This document shows, piece after piece, positions 23,484 through 33,260 of a stretch of 64,000 nucleotides of DNA. This stretch comes from JAHCHG01 sp041394845 (GTDB taxonomy: Bacteria > Acidobacteriota > Blastocatellia > Pyrinomonadales > Pyrinomonadaceae). Below the pieces are notes generated by a model. It was given only the letters and a program-made list of their open reading frames with translations. It ran no database searches and was not told where the DNA came from. The stretch's first letter is position 1. Each line of letters opens with the position of its first letter. Both the position numbers and the translations under genes were made by a program. Location: NCBI GenBank assembly GCA_041394845.1, contig JAWKHL010000001.1, forward strand, positions 2,443,983 through 2,507,982, read 5' to 3'.

Positions 23484-25280
23484 ATGATTTCAAGATTTTA
23501 TTTAGCATTCGGACTGATTTTGGTTTTTGCCGGTTTTCAGACCGCTTTGGCCCAATACACGGGCCGGGCAGTCGAAAACGAACCGGAAAACGTCGCGGTC
23601 CTTTTCAACAACGGCGATTTCACCACCGGCACCAAGACCGAGAGCGGCGTTTCCGCCCCGGAAGGATTCGTCTGGAGCGAAAACCAGCACGACACAGGCA
23701 ATATGACCGAATCGAACACCGCTCTCGGTTTCGGAGCCAGTTTTCCCCCGGTCCGTTTGGCGGATAATTTCACCGTCCCGGACGGACAGACCTGGAAGAT
23801 CTCGAGCGTCACGGTCTGGGGTTTCGTCCAGAACTGGACCGCTCCGCAATCGCCCTTTGCCGGAGGCGTTCTGCAGATCTGGGACGGCCGCCCGGGCGAT
23901 CCCGGCTCGCAGGTGATCTTCGGCGATCTGGAAACCGACCGTCTGCTTTCGACCACGCCGAGCAACACTTACGTCATCTCCAACACGGTCGCTCCCGCTC
24001 CGGGCATCAACCCCGACCTCAACCGCTTTCTGTGGGTCAACAAACTGAGCGTCGCGCCGACCTTGACGCTCGGGCCGGGAACTTACTGGATCGAATTCGC
24101 CACCAACACTTTTTCCAACGGAACGCAGTTCTACCGGCAGGTGGTGGTTCCGGGGTCGCGAACCCAGAACGGCTGGGACGCCCGCCAATATCTGCTGGCA
24201 ACCAACGTCTGGCAGGATGTCCTCGACAATGGCCGCCCGACTTCCGCGCCGGACGTCCCGCAGGACATCGCCTTTCACGTCAACGGAACGGTCGCTTCGT
24301 CGAACAACGCCTCGAAATTCGCCGATTACGACGGCGACGGCAAAACCGATTTCGGCATCACCCGATGGGGTCCCGCACCGAACTCGCCGACCGAATGGTT
24401 TATCCTGAAAAGCGGCGGAACGGCCGGCGAATTTGACTACAACCAATTCGGTCTTCGCGCCGGGACGAGCCGCACCTTTAACGGCGTCTTCATACTCGAC
24501 ACCGTCCTGCCGGCCGATTACGACGGCGACGGCAAGGCCGACATCGCCATTTTCGACGGAAACCGCGCCAGCGCCTCACAACCCGAAACCCATTTCTACA
24601 TCATCAACAGTTCGGACGGCTCCCTGCGGATCGAACAGTTCGGAACGCGGGGCGACAACGCGTCGATCATGGGCGATTACGACGGCGACGGCAAGGCCGA
24701 TCTGGCCGTCTGGCGGCAGGGCGCCACGACCGGAGCGCAGAGCACGTTTTATGTCAAAAGGAGTTCCGACGACCAATTGATGTCGGTCGATTGGGGAATT
24801 CGCGGAGACCGGCCCGTCCTCGGCGATTACGACGGCGACGGCAAACAGGATTTTTCGGTCGCCCGCGTCAATGTTTCAACCGGAGAGTCGATGTTCTACA
24901 CTTTGCGGAGCAGCGACGGCCAGTACACCGCCACTCAGTTGCCGTTCCCGGCCGCCTTCATCGTCCCCGGCGATTACGACGGCGACGGTCGGGACGACAT
25001 CGCGGTCATCAAGAGCGTGGTCGATAAAATGAACTGGACGATCATCAGAAGCAGCGACGGCATCACGGAATCGATCAATTGCGGAACCTATTCGTCCGAT
25101 TTCCCGGCTCAGGGCGATTACGACGGCGACGGCAAAACCGATCTGGCCGTCTTCCGCAAAACCGGAACATCTTCTGCCGATCCGAGTTCCTTCTGGGTCA
25201 GACAGGCGGACGGCTCGTTTTCGGTGATCAATTGGGGCAACGGGTTTGACAATTCGATCGCTTCGATCAGAGCCTATTGA
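23484..25280 (+). CDS. Secreted FG-GAP/VCBS repeat protein
   Basis: The 598-residue protein has a signal peptide ending T-A-L-A. Residues about 25-270 form a unique beta-rich domain (many Trp, Asn and Gly; F-V-Q-N-W-T-A-P-Q-S-P-F) without a match I recognise. Residues about 280-598 hold six D-Y-D-G-D-G-K-x-D repeats like those of the upstream neighbour. GAGGAG precedes the ATG. The near-identical DNA encoding D-Y-D-G-D-G-K could allow recombination between repeats. Confidence 0.85.
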   Translation: MISRFYLAFGLILVFAGFQTALAQYTGRAVENEPENVAVLFNNGDFTTGTKTESGVSAPEGFVWSENQHDTGNMTESNTALGFGASFPPVRLADNFTVPDGQTWKISSVTVWGFVQNWTAPQSPFAGGVLQIWDGRPGDPGSQVIFGDLETDRLLSTTPSNTYVISNTVAPAPGINPDLNRFLWVNKLSVAPTLTLGPGTYWIEFATNTFSNGTQFYRQVVVPGSRTQNGWDARQYLLATNVWQDVLDNGRPTSAPDVPQDIAFHVNGTVASSNNASKFADYDGDGKTDFGITRWGPAPNSPTEWFILKSGGTAGEFDYNQFGLRAGTSRTFNGVFILDTVLPADYDGDGKADIAIFDGNRASASQPETHFYIINSSDGSLRIEQFGTRGDNASIMGDYDGDGKADLAVWRQGATTGAQSTFYVKRSSDDQLMSVDWGIRGDRPVLGDYDGDGKQDFSVARVNVSTGESMFYTLRSSDGQYTATQLPFPAAFIVPGDYDGDGRDDIAVIKSVVDKMNWTIIRSSDGITESINCGTYSSDFPAQGDYDGDGKTDLAVFRKTGTSSADPSSFWVRQADGSFSVINWGNGFDNSIASIRAY

Positions 25281-25281
25281 T

Positions 25282-25369
25282 CTCGGATTTGGGAATTCGG
25301 ATTGCGGATTTATTTTTCTTCGGATCAAGATCCCAAATCCGCAATCCTAAATCCGCAATCCCAAATCCT
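25282..25369. repeat. Heptamer palindrome (CGGATTT/AAATCCG)
   Basis: The left arm CTCGGATTTGGGAATTCGG and onward begins at the stop codon of the FG-GAP gene. The right arm, from 25331, runs CCCAAATCCGCAATCCTAAA in units of about 7 bases. A one-sided array of similar words is at 25491-25525, next to the stop codon of the protease gene. Confidence 0.8.
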
Positions 25370-25399
25370 CGGAATTCCTCGACCCCCAAAAGCCAAAAG

Positions 25400-25438
25400 A
25401 GAGGGCGAGACTGAAAAAGTCTCGCCCTCTTTTTTTTC
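25400..25438. terminator. Bidirectional terminator
   Basis: A 13-base perfect stem AGAGGGCGAGACT / AGTCTCGCCCTCT with a GAAAA loop has a T-run after it. It lies between the convergent FG-GAP and protease genes; the opposite strand has a weaker T-run. Confidence 0.9.
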
Positions 25439-25525
25439 GTTGAAAAAATCAAAAAACTCTTTAGCTGTTTTCCCTCTCCCGACGAAAACAAATCCGAAAT
25501 CCCAAATCCCAAATCCGAAATCGAA

Positions 25526-27172
25526 TCATTTTCCCGCCACATTCATGGCCAGCAGTTTGCGGGCCTCGGCCATGGCGTCGATCGCTTTCAGGACCTGCGG
25601 ATCGTTCTCCAGTAAAACCTGTTGTCCGGCTTCGCTCGAATTATTGGCCGTCGCCAGCTGTTCCCGCAGTCGGGCCTTGGCGTAGTCGATCTGGGAATTG
25701 ATATTGGCGACCGACAGACCGCCTTCCTTGTCCTGACGGGCAAAGGCGCGGAAAGCCTCAAGCAGTTTGTCGGTGATCTGAAACTCGTTGGGCGCGACCG
25801 TCTGTTTGTAGTTTTGCCGGTCAACCCGGAACGATTCGAAGCCCGAAACATTGCCCGCAACCAGCTGGCGGACGAAGAAAAAAGCCTCTTCATTGATCCG
25901 CGCTCGAAGCGGCGTGTAGGCCAGCGGCGGAGCCTTGAGGTCGGGTTCGATCCCGCGGCCGCCGTAGAACACGCGACCTCCGGCGGTTTCAACCGCAACC
26001 CCGGCCGGTTTCGGTTTGGCGTCCGGCGTCTTTTGACCGTCCTCCGATTCTTCCGCATCCTCGTGCTGGGTGTAGTAATCGTAGATCGAACCGCTCGAAT
26101 AATCGCGCTGGAGCGAACGGCCGTAGGGCGTGTAATAACGGGCGGTCGTCAACGTCAGACCGGTCCCGTAAGGAAGCTGAAAGATCTTCTGAACCAATCC
26201 CTTGCCGAAGCTGTCGCTGCCGACAACTATCCCGCGGGCGTAATCCTGCATCGCTCCGGCGACGATCTCCGAAGCCGAGGCCGAACCGCCGTTGATCATC
26301 ACCACCAGAGGCAGGCTTTCCGGATCGGGATTTCTGGTTTTCAATTCCTCTTTTTCGCTATATTGTGTCCGGCCCTTGACCGAAACGACCGTCTGTCCCG
26401 ACGGGACGAACTGCCCGACCACCTCGCGGGCCTGCTGGAGAAGTCCGCCGGGATTTCCCCTCAGATCAAGCACCAGACTCTTCATTCCGTCATTCTTGAG
26501 ATCGTTGATCGCCTGATGCAGTTCTTCGGAGGTGGTTTCCTGAAAACCTCCGGTCAGACCGATGTAACCGACCTCATTGTTGAGCATAAAATAGTTGCGG
26601 ATCGAAGGCAGGGGAACGCCTCCGCGGGTGATGGTAAATTCGACCGGCTCCTTACTGCCGACGCGCTCGACCTTGACGGTAACCGGGGTTCCCCGCTCGC
26701 CCCGGACGTTTCTGGAAACCTCGGAACTGGTCCAGTCGCGGGCGTCCTTGCCCTCGACCTCGACGAACCGGTCGCCGAACTTGATCCCGGCCTTGTCGGC
26801 GGGGGTTTCGGGGATGACCGATTGAACGTAAACGCCGTCCCTGTGCTGGAGGATCGAAACTCCGATGCCGTAAAACCTGGAGGATTGCTCCTCGTACAAT
26901 TTGCGGAACTCTTCGTGCGTAAAAAACGATGAATGCGGATCGAGCGTCCAGAGCATGCTCTGAATGGAGGCATCGGCCAGTTTTTCGTGATCGACCGTCC
27001 CGGCGTATTTGTCGTCGATGATCTCGACCGCCTCCCGGTAATCGGCCGTGATACTGCGGGGCGAAAGGCTGTTGTCGGCCGAGGAACGGATCGGAAGCCG
27101 TCCGAAAATCCCTCCCAAAACGGCCCCGAAAACTATTAACAGGAAGGCGATGACGCCGAATTTTTTGCTCAT
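25526..27172 (-). CDS. ctpA: S41 carboxyl-terminal processing protease
   Basis: The 548-residue periplasmic protease has an N-terminal membrane anchor (I-A-F-L-L-I-V-F-G-A-V-L-G-G-I-F-G). A helical segment with D-P-H-S-S-F-F-T precedes a PDZ domain (about 90-175) and the S41 catalytic core. The catalytic Ser is in G-G-S-A-S-A-S-E and the Lys in S-F-G-K-G-L-V-Q. Such enzymes trim C-termini of exported proteins or help turn over cell-wall hydrolases; the NlpC/P60 enzyme in this window is a possible kind of substrate (inference). Single gene. Confidence 0.93.
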   Translation of the reverse strand: MSKKFGVIAFLLIVFGAVLGGIFGRLPIRSSADNSLSPRSITADYREAVEIIDDKYAGTVDHEKLADASIQSMLWTLDPHSSFFTHEEFRKLYEEQSSRFYGIGVSILQHRDGVYVQSVIPETPADKAGIKFGDRFVEVEGKDARDWTSSEVSRNVRGERGTPVTVKVERVGSKEPVEFTITRGGVPLPSIRNYFMLNNEVGYIGLTGGFQETTSEELHQAINDLKNDGMKSLVLDLRGNPGGLLQQAREVVGQFVPSGQTVVSVKGRTQYSEKEELKTRNPDPESLPLVVMINGGSASASEIVAGAMQDYARGIVVGSDSFGKGLVQKIFQLPYGTGLTLTTARYYTPYGRSLQRDYSSGSIYDYYTQHEDAEESEDGQKTPDAKPKPAGVAVETAGGRVFYGGRGIEPDLKAPPLAYTPLRARINEEAFFFVRQLVAGNVSGFESFRVDRQNYKQTVAPNEFQITDKLLEAFRAFARQDKEGGLSVANINSQIDYAKARLREQLATANNSSEAGQQVLLENDPQVLKAIDAMAEARKLLAMNVAGK

Positions 27173-27349
27173 AAACTACATCTCTCCGAACCTTAGAACT
27201 ATACCATAATTTGGTTGCAAATTGGCACCGACGGGTTTGTCGGCGAAAACTTTTCCGGAAAAAAAATTCCCCCGGCTGTCTTTTTTCCGCCCGAACCGAA
27301 ACTGTGATCTTGAAGAGCGAATTTTCAAGCAGTTTGGAGGAAAAAGAAT

Positions 27350-28195
27350 ATGTTTGATGCGGATTTACTTTTTATCAACAAAAATTTAACATTACATTTT
27401 TGTCAGATGAAACCAAATCTCTCCATAGTTATTCCGGCTTTCGAAGAGGAGGAGCGCCTCGGAGCCTCGGCCCGGCGGATTCTCTCTTACATCGAAAAAG
27501 AGAAGCTCAGCGCCGAGTTGATCATTGTCGATGACGGCTCGCGGGACAAAACGGCCGAGGTGGCCGAAAAGGCCTGCGCCGAATATCCCGGAATTCCGAC
27601 CCGCGTCATTCGCTACAAGGAAAACCGGGGCAAAGGCCACGCCGTCAAAACCGGTCTGCTGGCGGCCCGGGCCGATATCGCGCTTTTTACCGACGCCGAT
27701 CTTTCCACCCCGATCGAGGAACTGCCGAAACTGGTCGATCCGATCCAAAGAGGCGAATACGATCTGACTTTCGGCTCGCGCGCGCTCGACCGGAGTCTGA
27801 TCGGCGTTCATCAGCCGTGGCGCCGCGAACAGGGCGGCAAGGTCTTTAATCTGATCGTCCGCACTTTGACCGGACTTCCCTTCTGGGACACGCAGTGCGG
27901 TTTCAAGGCTTTTAATATGAAAAAGTTCCGCCCTCTGCTGGACGTGATGCAGATCGAGCGGTTCGGTTTCGACGTCGAATTCCTCTATGTGGCCGACCTG
28001 CACGAACTCCGGCTCAGGGAAATCCCGGTTCGATGGGATCACGACGAAAGAACCAAGGTCAGCGTTTTCCGCGATTCGAAAAGAATGTTCAACGAGGTTC
28101 GCCTGATCCGCAAAAATGCCAAAAATGGCGTCTACAAACTGAACTCAAAACAACTGGCTGAAATGCACAGAACCGAAGAAAAAGTGGGAGCATAA
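27350..28195 (+). CDS. Family 2 glycosyltransferase (dolichyl-phosphate glucosyltransferase type)
   Basis: The 281-residue product has the GT-A fold: S-I-V-I-P-A-F-E-E-E-E-R-L near residue 24, V-D-D-G-S-R-D-K-T, then D-A-D-L-S-T-P (the metal-binding DxD) and W-D-T-Q-C-G-F-K-A-F. These match the group related to eukaryotic ALG5, which transfers sugar to a polyprenyl phosphate. No transmembrane helices follow. The start at 27350 is chosen because GGAGG lies 9 bases ahead, although the conserved domain begins near the ATG at 27407, which has no Shine-Dalgarno sequence. Confidence 0.85.
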   Translation: MFDADLLFINKNLTLHFCQMKPNLSIVIPAFEEEERLGASARRILSYIEKEKLSAELIIVDDGSRDKTAEVAEKACAEYPGIPTRVIRYKENRGKGHAVKTGLLAARADIALFTDADLSTPIEELPKLVDPIQRGEYDLTFGSRALDRSLIGVHQPWRREQGGKVFNLIVRTLTGLPFWDTQCGFKAFNMKKFRPLLDVMQIERFGFDVEFLYVADLHELRLREIPVRWDHDERTKVSVFRDSKRMFNEVRLIRKNAKNGVYKLNSKQLAEMHRTEEKVGA

Positions 28196-28202
28196 AACCC
28201 TC

Positions 28203-28338
28203 GGAGCGGGAGGCGCCCCGCTTGCAACCGTTGCCTGCGGAGCGGAGCAACGGCGTCCGGTTCAAACTCAGATTCCTCGATTCTTACGGCTTTTTCGCGT
28301 CTGACGGCGCTGATGGCAAGCGGGACGCTTGCGCTCCG
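28203..28338. repeat. Intergenic palindrome (GCAAGCGGGACGC type)
   Basis: GGAGCGGGAGGCGCCCCGC.. (28203-28225) is matched inversely by GCAAGCGGGACGCTTGCGC.. (28317-28338). Between them is a second hairpin, CCGTTGCCTGCGGAGCGGAGCAACGG. It ends about 25 bases before the pdxJ start and may affect its expression. Confidence 0.7.
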
Positions 28339-28364
28339 ACGGCGCTTTTCATAACTTAATAGGT

Positions 28365-29123
28365 ATGACCGCCAAACTGAACGTCAATATCGACCACGTC
28401 GCCACCATCCGCGAGGCCCGGAAAACGATCGAACCGAGCATCATCACGGCCGCCGTCATCTGCGAGCAGGCCGGAGCCGACGGGATCACCGTCCATCTTC
28501 GCGGCGACCGCCGCCACATCCAGGACCGCGACATCGAACTCCTGCGCGAAGTCATCACCACTTATCTGAACGTCGAGATGGCGGCCACCGAAGAGATGAT
28601 CAAGATCGCGCTCGAAACCCGGCCCGACGCCGTCTCTCTGGTCCCCGAGAATCCGAACGAGGTGACGACCGAAGGCGGCCTCGATGTGGTCAAAAACCTG
28701 CCCATTTTGCGCGCCGCCATCAGCAAACTGCGGACCGCCGGCATTTTCGTCAGCATCTTTCTCGATCCGGTCTTCGAGCAGATCGAAGCCGCCCAGCAGA
28801 TCGGCGCCCAGCAGGTCGAACTCTGCACCGGCGAATACGCCGAAATGACGCTCGGAGCGCGCGCCTCTCACGGCGAGGGCGCGATGCACGCCGCCCAGGA
28901 GATCCGGCGCATTCACGACGCCGCCGTCCACGCCCACGGCCTCGGTCTGAAGGTGGCGGCCGGACACGGTCTGACCTACCGCAACGTCGGCGCTCTGGCC
29001 GGCATCTCCGAGATCACCGAATTCAACATCGGCCACAACATCATCTCGCGCGCCGTTTTCACCGGCCTTTACCGGGCCGTCAAGGAAATGAAAGAAAAGA
29101 TCCGCCTGGGCGCGAGCGGTTGA
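28365..29123 (+). CDS. pdxJ: Pyridoxine 5'-phosphate synthase
   Basis: The 252-residue TIM-barrel enzyme condenses 1-deoxyxylulose 5-phosphate with 3-amino-2-oxopropyl phosphate to give pyridoxine 5'-phosphate (vitamin B6). It opens K-L-N-V-N-I-D-H-V-A-T-I-R-E-A-R as in PdxJ and has V-H-L-R-G-D-R-R-H-I, L-V-P-E-N-P-N-E-V-T-T-E-G-G-L and A-G-H-G-L-T-Y-R-N-V. The start MTAKLNV is chosen by family alignment; the open frame extends upstream through a repeat. Only weak AGG is seen before it. Confidence 0.95.
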   Translation: MTAKLNVNIDHVATIREARKTIEPSIITAAVICEQAGADGITVHLRGDRRHIQDRDIELLREVITTYLNVEMAATEEMIKIALETRPDAVSLVPENPNEVTTEGGLDVVKNLPILRAAISKLRTAGIFVSIFLDPVFEQIEAAQQIGAQQVELCTGEYAEMTLGARASHGEGAMHAAQEIRRIHDAAVHAHGLGLKVAAGHGLTYRNVGALAGISEITEFNIGHNIISRAVFTGLYRAVKEMKEKIRLGASG

Positions 29124-29192
29124 TTTTTTTTTCCAATACAACTTTTTAATAATAAGCGGATACCAACCGATAAAAATTGAGGTTTTCCAAAA

Positions 29193-30959
29193 ATGAAAAT
29201 AAATCGGTTGACCGTAATTATTTTACTCGTAACTGGTTTTTCCCTTCCTTTTTTCGCTCAAAATACCGTCACCGGAATTCCGAGCCATCGTTCTGCAAAA
29301 GATGAAGAAACGGACAAAAGGATCGCTCTGCAAACCAGAGTCGCCGAACAACTTTTGTATGACCTTGAAAAACTGCCGCCCGACGAAAACCGCGCCTTTG
29401 TGCTGGCCAAGGCCGGACAATATCTTTGTCAGACCGACAAGATGCGGGCCGAAAAGATCTTTGAACGGGCCGTCAAAGAACTGTTGATCGCTCAAAACAA
29501 GGCGAAAAAACCCGTCGGAGATGAGAACGGCGAACTGTATTACGGCCATGCTCCGCGATTAACAATGATTGGTTCCATCTCCCAATGCGATGCCGAACTG
29601 GGTTACGCCTATTTACAAAAAACCCGGCCGCGCTCCATGTCCGATCTGATCGAGGCTTTTTACAAGGGGCGGGTTTCTTTTGAAGAAAGATCTCGGGAAA
29701 CCGGTCATCTGCGGTCGGAATTGGTTCAGGAGAATCTTCTGAAGGTAACCGTTTCAAAAAAAAATCCCGCCCGGGCGGCGGAATTCATCAGGCAGGATCT
29801 GAAAAACCACATCAATTTCTGGACAATTGACCTGCTCGTAGAGCTTTATAAGACCGATCCGGCGCTGGCCAATCAGTTGACCGAAGAGGCGATCGGCAAA
29901 CTCCTTCAACTTGATTTTTTTGATCCTCAGAATAAAAAACCGATCGAAGCCGAATTAGGATATAAATACGATGTCGCCTCATTATTTTTGAGCCCCTGGA
30001 ACAAACCCTATAAGGATTACCCGATGCAGGTTTCCAGGGAATCGCTTATAAACCTCGCCGATAAACTCTCCCGCGACATGCTCGATAACGGGGTTTATTC
30101 TCTCGGCGGTTTCGGTTTAGAAACCATCGAAAAATTTTTCCCCGATCGGGTTAAGCAAATCAGACAACTGGCAACCGAACAACGCAAAAACTCGGAAGGG
30201 GAAAAATTAATTAATTTTTTGAAAAAGAGTCCCTCGTTGGAAAAAGTTCTCGACCGGGCCGAGGATTTCTCACCGTGGTATCAAAAGAGACTTTTCAATC
30301 ACACAGCCTGCCTGATGGTTTATGACGGAAATTTTACCGATGCGAGAAACTTAATTACTAAAAAGTGGGAAAATAAAAAACTGGCCGACCATGAATTAGA
30401 CAAGATCTTTTACTCGGCCGCATGGTCTTTTGCCGGAGAAAATTTTGACTTTGCCATCGAGATCGTCGATCAGATCTCAAGTTCCGATCTACGGACCGAG
30501 GCGAGGGCTTTGCTGGCCGGAGGACTTTTTGAACAAAACCCGCAAGCCAACCGACAAAAAGCTCTGGCAATTTTGACCGAAACCAGGAAAAAACTTGATT
30601 CCGACCCCGAAATTGAAAATAGATTGGCCGGAATGGACAACATCCTCTCCGTTTACCGGTTTATAGATGAAGAGGCCGCTTTTCGGATGTTTGATCTTCT
30701 GATTGATCAAACTAATGAAATTGAGGGAAAAGTCGAAGCAATTGATGCCTATTCCACCGGCCGATCTTCGGCCAGATTGGGTTTCCGCAAAACCGTTTCA
30801 GCCCTTAAAAAGCGGGATTTTTCAAGAACCCTTGATATTATCAACAAACTCCACCGCAACGGAGCAAAAATCAATACCAAGCTGGCCCTGCTTGAGGAAA
30901 GAGCCTTTTACGAGTATGAGCATATCTTTTCTTCATTTCCGCAACCATGCAGCGTTTGA
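29193..30959 (+). CDS. Secreted helical-repeat protein (paralogue A)
   Basis: The 588-residue exported protein has a signal peptide (L-T-V-I-I-L-L-V-T-G-F-S-L-P-F-F-A). The mature part is almost entirely helical and looks like TPR/HEAT-type repeats (E-N-R-A-F-V-L-A-K-A-G-Q-Y-L, R-A-E-K-I-F-E-R-A-V-K-E-L). It is clearly related to the protein at 34139-35887: shared segments include L-E-K-L-P-P-D-E-N-R-A against L-E-F-P-E-N-R-A, the central N-P-x-R-A-A-E-F-I/V block and a related C-terminus. I do not know a function. The two genes frame five unrelated minus-strand genes. Confidence 0.75.
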   Translation: MKINRLTVIILLVTGFSLPFFAQNTVTGIPSHRSAKDEETDKRIALQTRVAEQLLYDLEKLPPDENRAFVLAKAGQYLCQTDKMRAEKIFERAVKELLIAQNKAKKPVGDENGELYYGHAPRLTMIGSISQCDAELGYAYLQKTRPRSMSDLIEAFYKGRVSFEERSRETGHLRSELVQENLLKVTVSKKNPARAAEFIRQDLKNHINFWTIDLLVELYKTDPALANQLTEEAIGKLLQLDFFDPQNKKPIEAELGYKYDVASLFLSPWNKPYKDYPMQVSRESLINLADKLSRDMLDNGVYSLGGFGLETIEKFFPDRVKQIRQLATEQRKNSEGEKLINFLKKSPSLEKVLDRAEDFSPWYQKRLFNHTACLMVYDGNFTDARNLITKKWENKKLADHELDKIFYSAAWSFAGENFDFAIEIVDQISSSDLRTEARALLAGGLFEQNPQANRQKALAILTETRKKLDSDPEIENRLAGMDNILSVYRFIDEEAAFRMFDLLIDQTNEIEGKVEAIDAYSTGRSSARLGFRKTVSALKKRDFSRTLDIINKLHRNGAKINTKLALLEERAFYEYEHIFSSFPQPCSV

Positions 30960-31026
30960 ATTACGAGTTCAAAAGAAATTTTACGGCGAAGGGTATTTAA
31001 CTTTTATCATTTTCCCTCTATCAATC

Positions 31027-31596
31027 TCACTTCCCTCCGGTTATCGAAACCGACATTTTGAAATCGACCTCGTCGCTTTCGATCGCACCGACGACTATTC
31101 GGTAATCGCCCGTCTGCGGCAGTTTTCCGCGCCAGGCCGCGTCGTATTCGGGGCCTTCTTCGCCGCCCATCGGCCATGAGCCGTCGGGCGCGACCAGATA
31201 AAAGACGACGTCGTTGGCGGAGCCGCCGTCGGTGATCTCGACCGAGATGTTTTGTCCCGCCCGGGCGCCGATAACGTAGGTCATCCCCTCGCCGTTCTCG
31301 ATCTTTCCGGCAACTCGGGCGGAACTCGCGCCGGGTTTGAACCTGATCCGGTTGTCGGTCTGAAAATCGAATTCGTCCTCCGAAGCGTCGGAAAAGTTCA
31401 TCTCATCAACGGCGGCCGCATCGGACGATCTCGAACGCGCGTTTTTCGCCGGGGAGATCTCCTTTTCCCGCGCCGGGTTCGCTTCCCGGCCTTTTGCTTT
31501 CTCCGGTTCGGCGGCCGGTCCGGCCTTCATTCCGCAGGCCGCCAACCCGACCGCGATCAGTAAAAAAACCGATAAAAATGCTTTTTTGCTTTTCAT
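31027..31596 (-). CDS. Putative lipoprotein with PPC-like domain
   Basis: The 189-residue protein has a lipoprotein signal with lipobox V-G-L-A-A-C. A charged linker (residues 25-75) is followed by a beta domain I-R-F-K-P-G-A-S-S-A-R-V..Y-V-I-G-A-R-A-G-Q-N-I-S-V-E-I..V-V-F-Y-L-V-A-P-D-G and Y-R-I-V-V-G-A-I-E. This resembles bacterial pre-peptidase C-terminal (PPC) domains, which act as carbohydrate- or protein-binding modules. AGAGAGGGAG lies before the ATG. Confidence 0.72.
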   Translation of the reverse strand: MKSKKAFLSVFLLIAVGLAACGMKAGPAAEPEKAKGREANPAREKEISPAKNARSRSSDAAAVDEMNFSDASEDEFDFQTDNRIRFKPGASSARVAGKIENGEGMTYVIGARAGQNISVEITDGGSANDVVFYLVAPDGSWPMGGEEGPEYDAAWRGKLPQTGDYRIVVGAIESDEVDFKMSVSITGGK

Positions 31597-31663
31597 ATTC
31601 TCTCCCTCTCTAAAAAATCCGGGGAAAACCGGATCCGGTTTTCCCTCCTGATGTTCGTTCCGG

Positions 31664-32635
31664 CTACTTTTTGACCCACGGATCGGTCAGCCGCTGCCAG
31701 GCGCTCGACATCTTCTGATATTCGGCCGGACAGCGCACGGCGCGGGCTTCGGGCAGAAACTCCGCCTCGACGAAACCGGCGAATTTTTCCGGGTTGCGCC
31801 CGTATATCCAGCAGGCCAGATTGTAGGCCCGCTGGCTGTTGAGGCTGTGTTCGTCGGCAAAACTCTCATCGGAAAGCTGTTCATTCCGGGACATCGCGCT
31901 GAACATCATAACCCCCGAAATGGCCGAGGTCTCGCCGTACTCATCCTCGCTGTCCATCAGAACGTAGGTCGAAAGCTGATCGACCGCGTCCTCCTCGCGC
32001 CCGGTCGAGGGCAGATCGTAAACGTCGATCAGGCAATGACCGAGTTCGTGAAAAAAGAAAAAGAGCGTCGAACCGATCATCATCTGATTGGCCTCCTCTT
32101 CGGATTTGCCCATCGCGACCGCCTGATCGTAGAAAAACTCCATGAATTCGTAGCAGAAGGTGATCGTTTTCTGATCCGGCTGATACCAGGCGTTGATCTT
32201 GCCGCAATCGCGGAAAGTGACCCGGACGTCGGTCGGCAGGGCCAGCGATTGGTTGAGACTGTCGGTGATGTCCTCGATCACGCCCTCCTGTTTCATCTTC
32301 TGGTTGAATCCGGCGTATCTTTCGTTGCTGACCTCGGCGTAAACCGGGATAAAATCCCCGTCGTCGCTGTTTTCGCTGACGGCTCCCGACCGGCGCGAGG
32401 ATTTTTTGTCGGTGGCCGATTTCATAATGGCCGCGTCCTCATCCGAAAGGACTGATTTCTTTCCGGGTTTGTTTCCCTCGGTTTTGGTTTCCTCGCTTTT
32501 TTTCTCTTCCGGCCCGGTTTCGCCGACGTTGAACGAACAGGCCAGCCCGACCGACAGAACCATCGTCAGAGCCAGAAAGGCCGCCGCGTGGGCCGAAAGT
32601 CGTTTCCGGATTTCCTTGAATTTCATTTTTCTCAT
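31664..32635 (-). CDS. DUF4344-type metallopeptidase lipoprotein
   Basis: The 323-residue protein has a lipobox V-G-L-A-C at the end of its signal sequence, a charged linker and a DUF4344-like domain. The zinc motif H-E-L-G-H is near residue 196 in F-F-F-F-H-E-L-G-H-C-L-I, followed by T-G-R-E-E-D-A-V-D-Q-L. The family is a predicted, largely uncharacterised metallopeptidase group. The start is supported by GGAG 8 bases upstream. It is probably co-transcribed with the downstream lipoprotein gene (67-base gap). Confidence 0.82.
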   Translation of the reverse strand: MRKMKFKEIRKRLSAHAAAFLALTMVLSVGLACSFNVGETGPEEKKSEETKTEGNKPGKKSVLSDEDAAIMKSATDKKSSRRSGAVSENSDDGDFIPVYAEVSNERYAGFNQKMKQEGVIEDITDSLNQSLALPTDVRVTFRDCGKINAWYQPDQKTITFCYEFMEFFYDQAVAMGKSEEEANQMMIGSTLFFFFHELGHCLIDVYDLPSTGREEDAVDQLSTYVLMDSEDEYGETSAISGVMMFSAMSRNEQLSDESFADEHSLNSQRAYNLACWIYGRNPEKFAGFVEAEFLPEARAVRCPAEYQKMSSAWQRLTDPWVKK

Positions 32636-32720
32636 TTTGCAATCTCCTCATTCTTTATTAAAGTCATTTTCTGATAAACGGCCATTTTTCGGCCCTCACT
32701 CTCTCCAAGCGACAAAACAA

Positions 32721-32754
32721 AAAAAATCCGCTCATTTTTTTGAGCGGATTTTTT
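32721..32754. terminator. Bidirectional hairpin terminator
   Basis: AAAAAATCCGCTCA and TGAGCGGATTTTTT form a 14-base perfect stem with a T6 loop. It lies downstream of the 120-residue hypothetical gene on the minus strand. Confidence 0.88.
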
Positions 32755-32897
32755 CGAAAAAGGGGATTTGGTTTTGAGTCCCGCCTTGAGGCGGACGCAG
32801 ATGTCGATCAAAGAATTTGAATTTAACCCGAAGGCGCGGCAATGGCGATATTCAAAACCGTTTTGGATCTATAAAATTTCAGCCCGGAAAAAGGCTT

Positions 32898-33260
32898 TTA
32901 ATTCCCGGCCCGCGCCGAATCGCCTTCATTTTCCAGCACATATTTGAAGCTCGTTTCGATCGCCAAATTGACGTCATCGGCGGTTTTCGGATGTTTATTC
33001 GAGTTTTGCCGGATCATATCCCAGATCTCTTCTTCCGGATAATCGGAACTGTTTTTCTTCAGAAGAAAGATCTTGTAGGTGATCCGATGCTGGATCTCGT
33101 TGAGCCATTTGGCCCGTTCGATCCTCTCCTCGTCGGCGACGCCCTCGTGGAACAAAATGCCCCGCATCGAAACGGTCATAAAATGCGCCAGCAGTTGATA
33201 AAAATAAACCCTCTGATCGGCGTCGAGAGCCCCGATCGATTCCGCGTAATCAAAATTCAT
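32898..33260 (-). CDS. Conserved-looking hypothetical protein
   Basis: The 120-residue soluble helical protein contains the segment R-A-K-W-L-N-E-I-Q-H-R-I-T, which recalls small conserved hypotheticals of many bacteria (pattern E-R-x-K-W-L-N-E-I-x-H-R-V). I cannot name a function. AAGGAG precedes the ATG and a strong terminator follows, so expression as a single gene is likely. Confidence 0.65.
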   Translation of the reverse strand: MNFDYAESIGALDADQRVYFYQLLAHFMTVSMRGILFHEGVADEERIERAKWLNEIQHRITYKIFLLKKNSSDYPEEEIWDMIRQNSNKHPKTADDVNLAIETSFKYVLENEGDSARAGN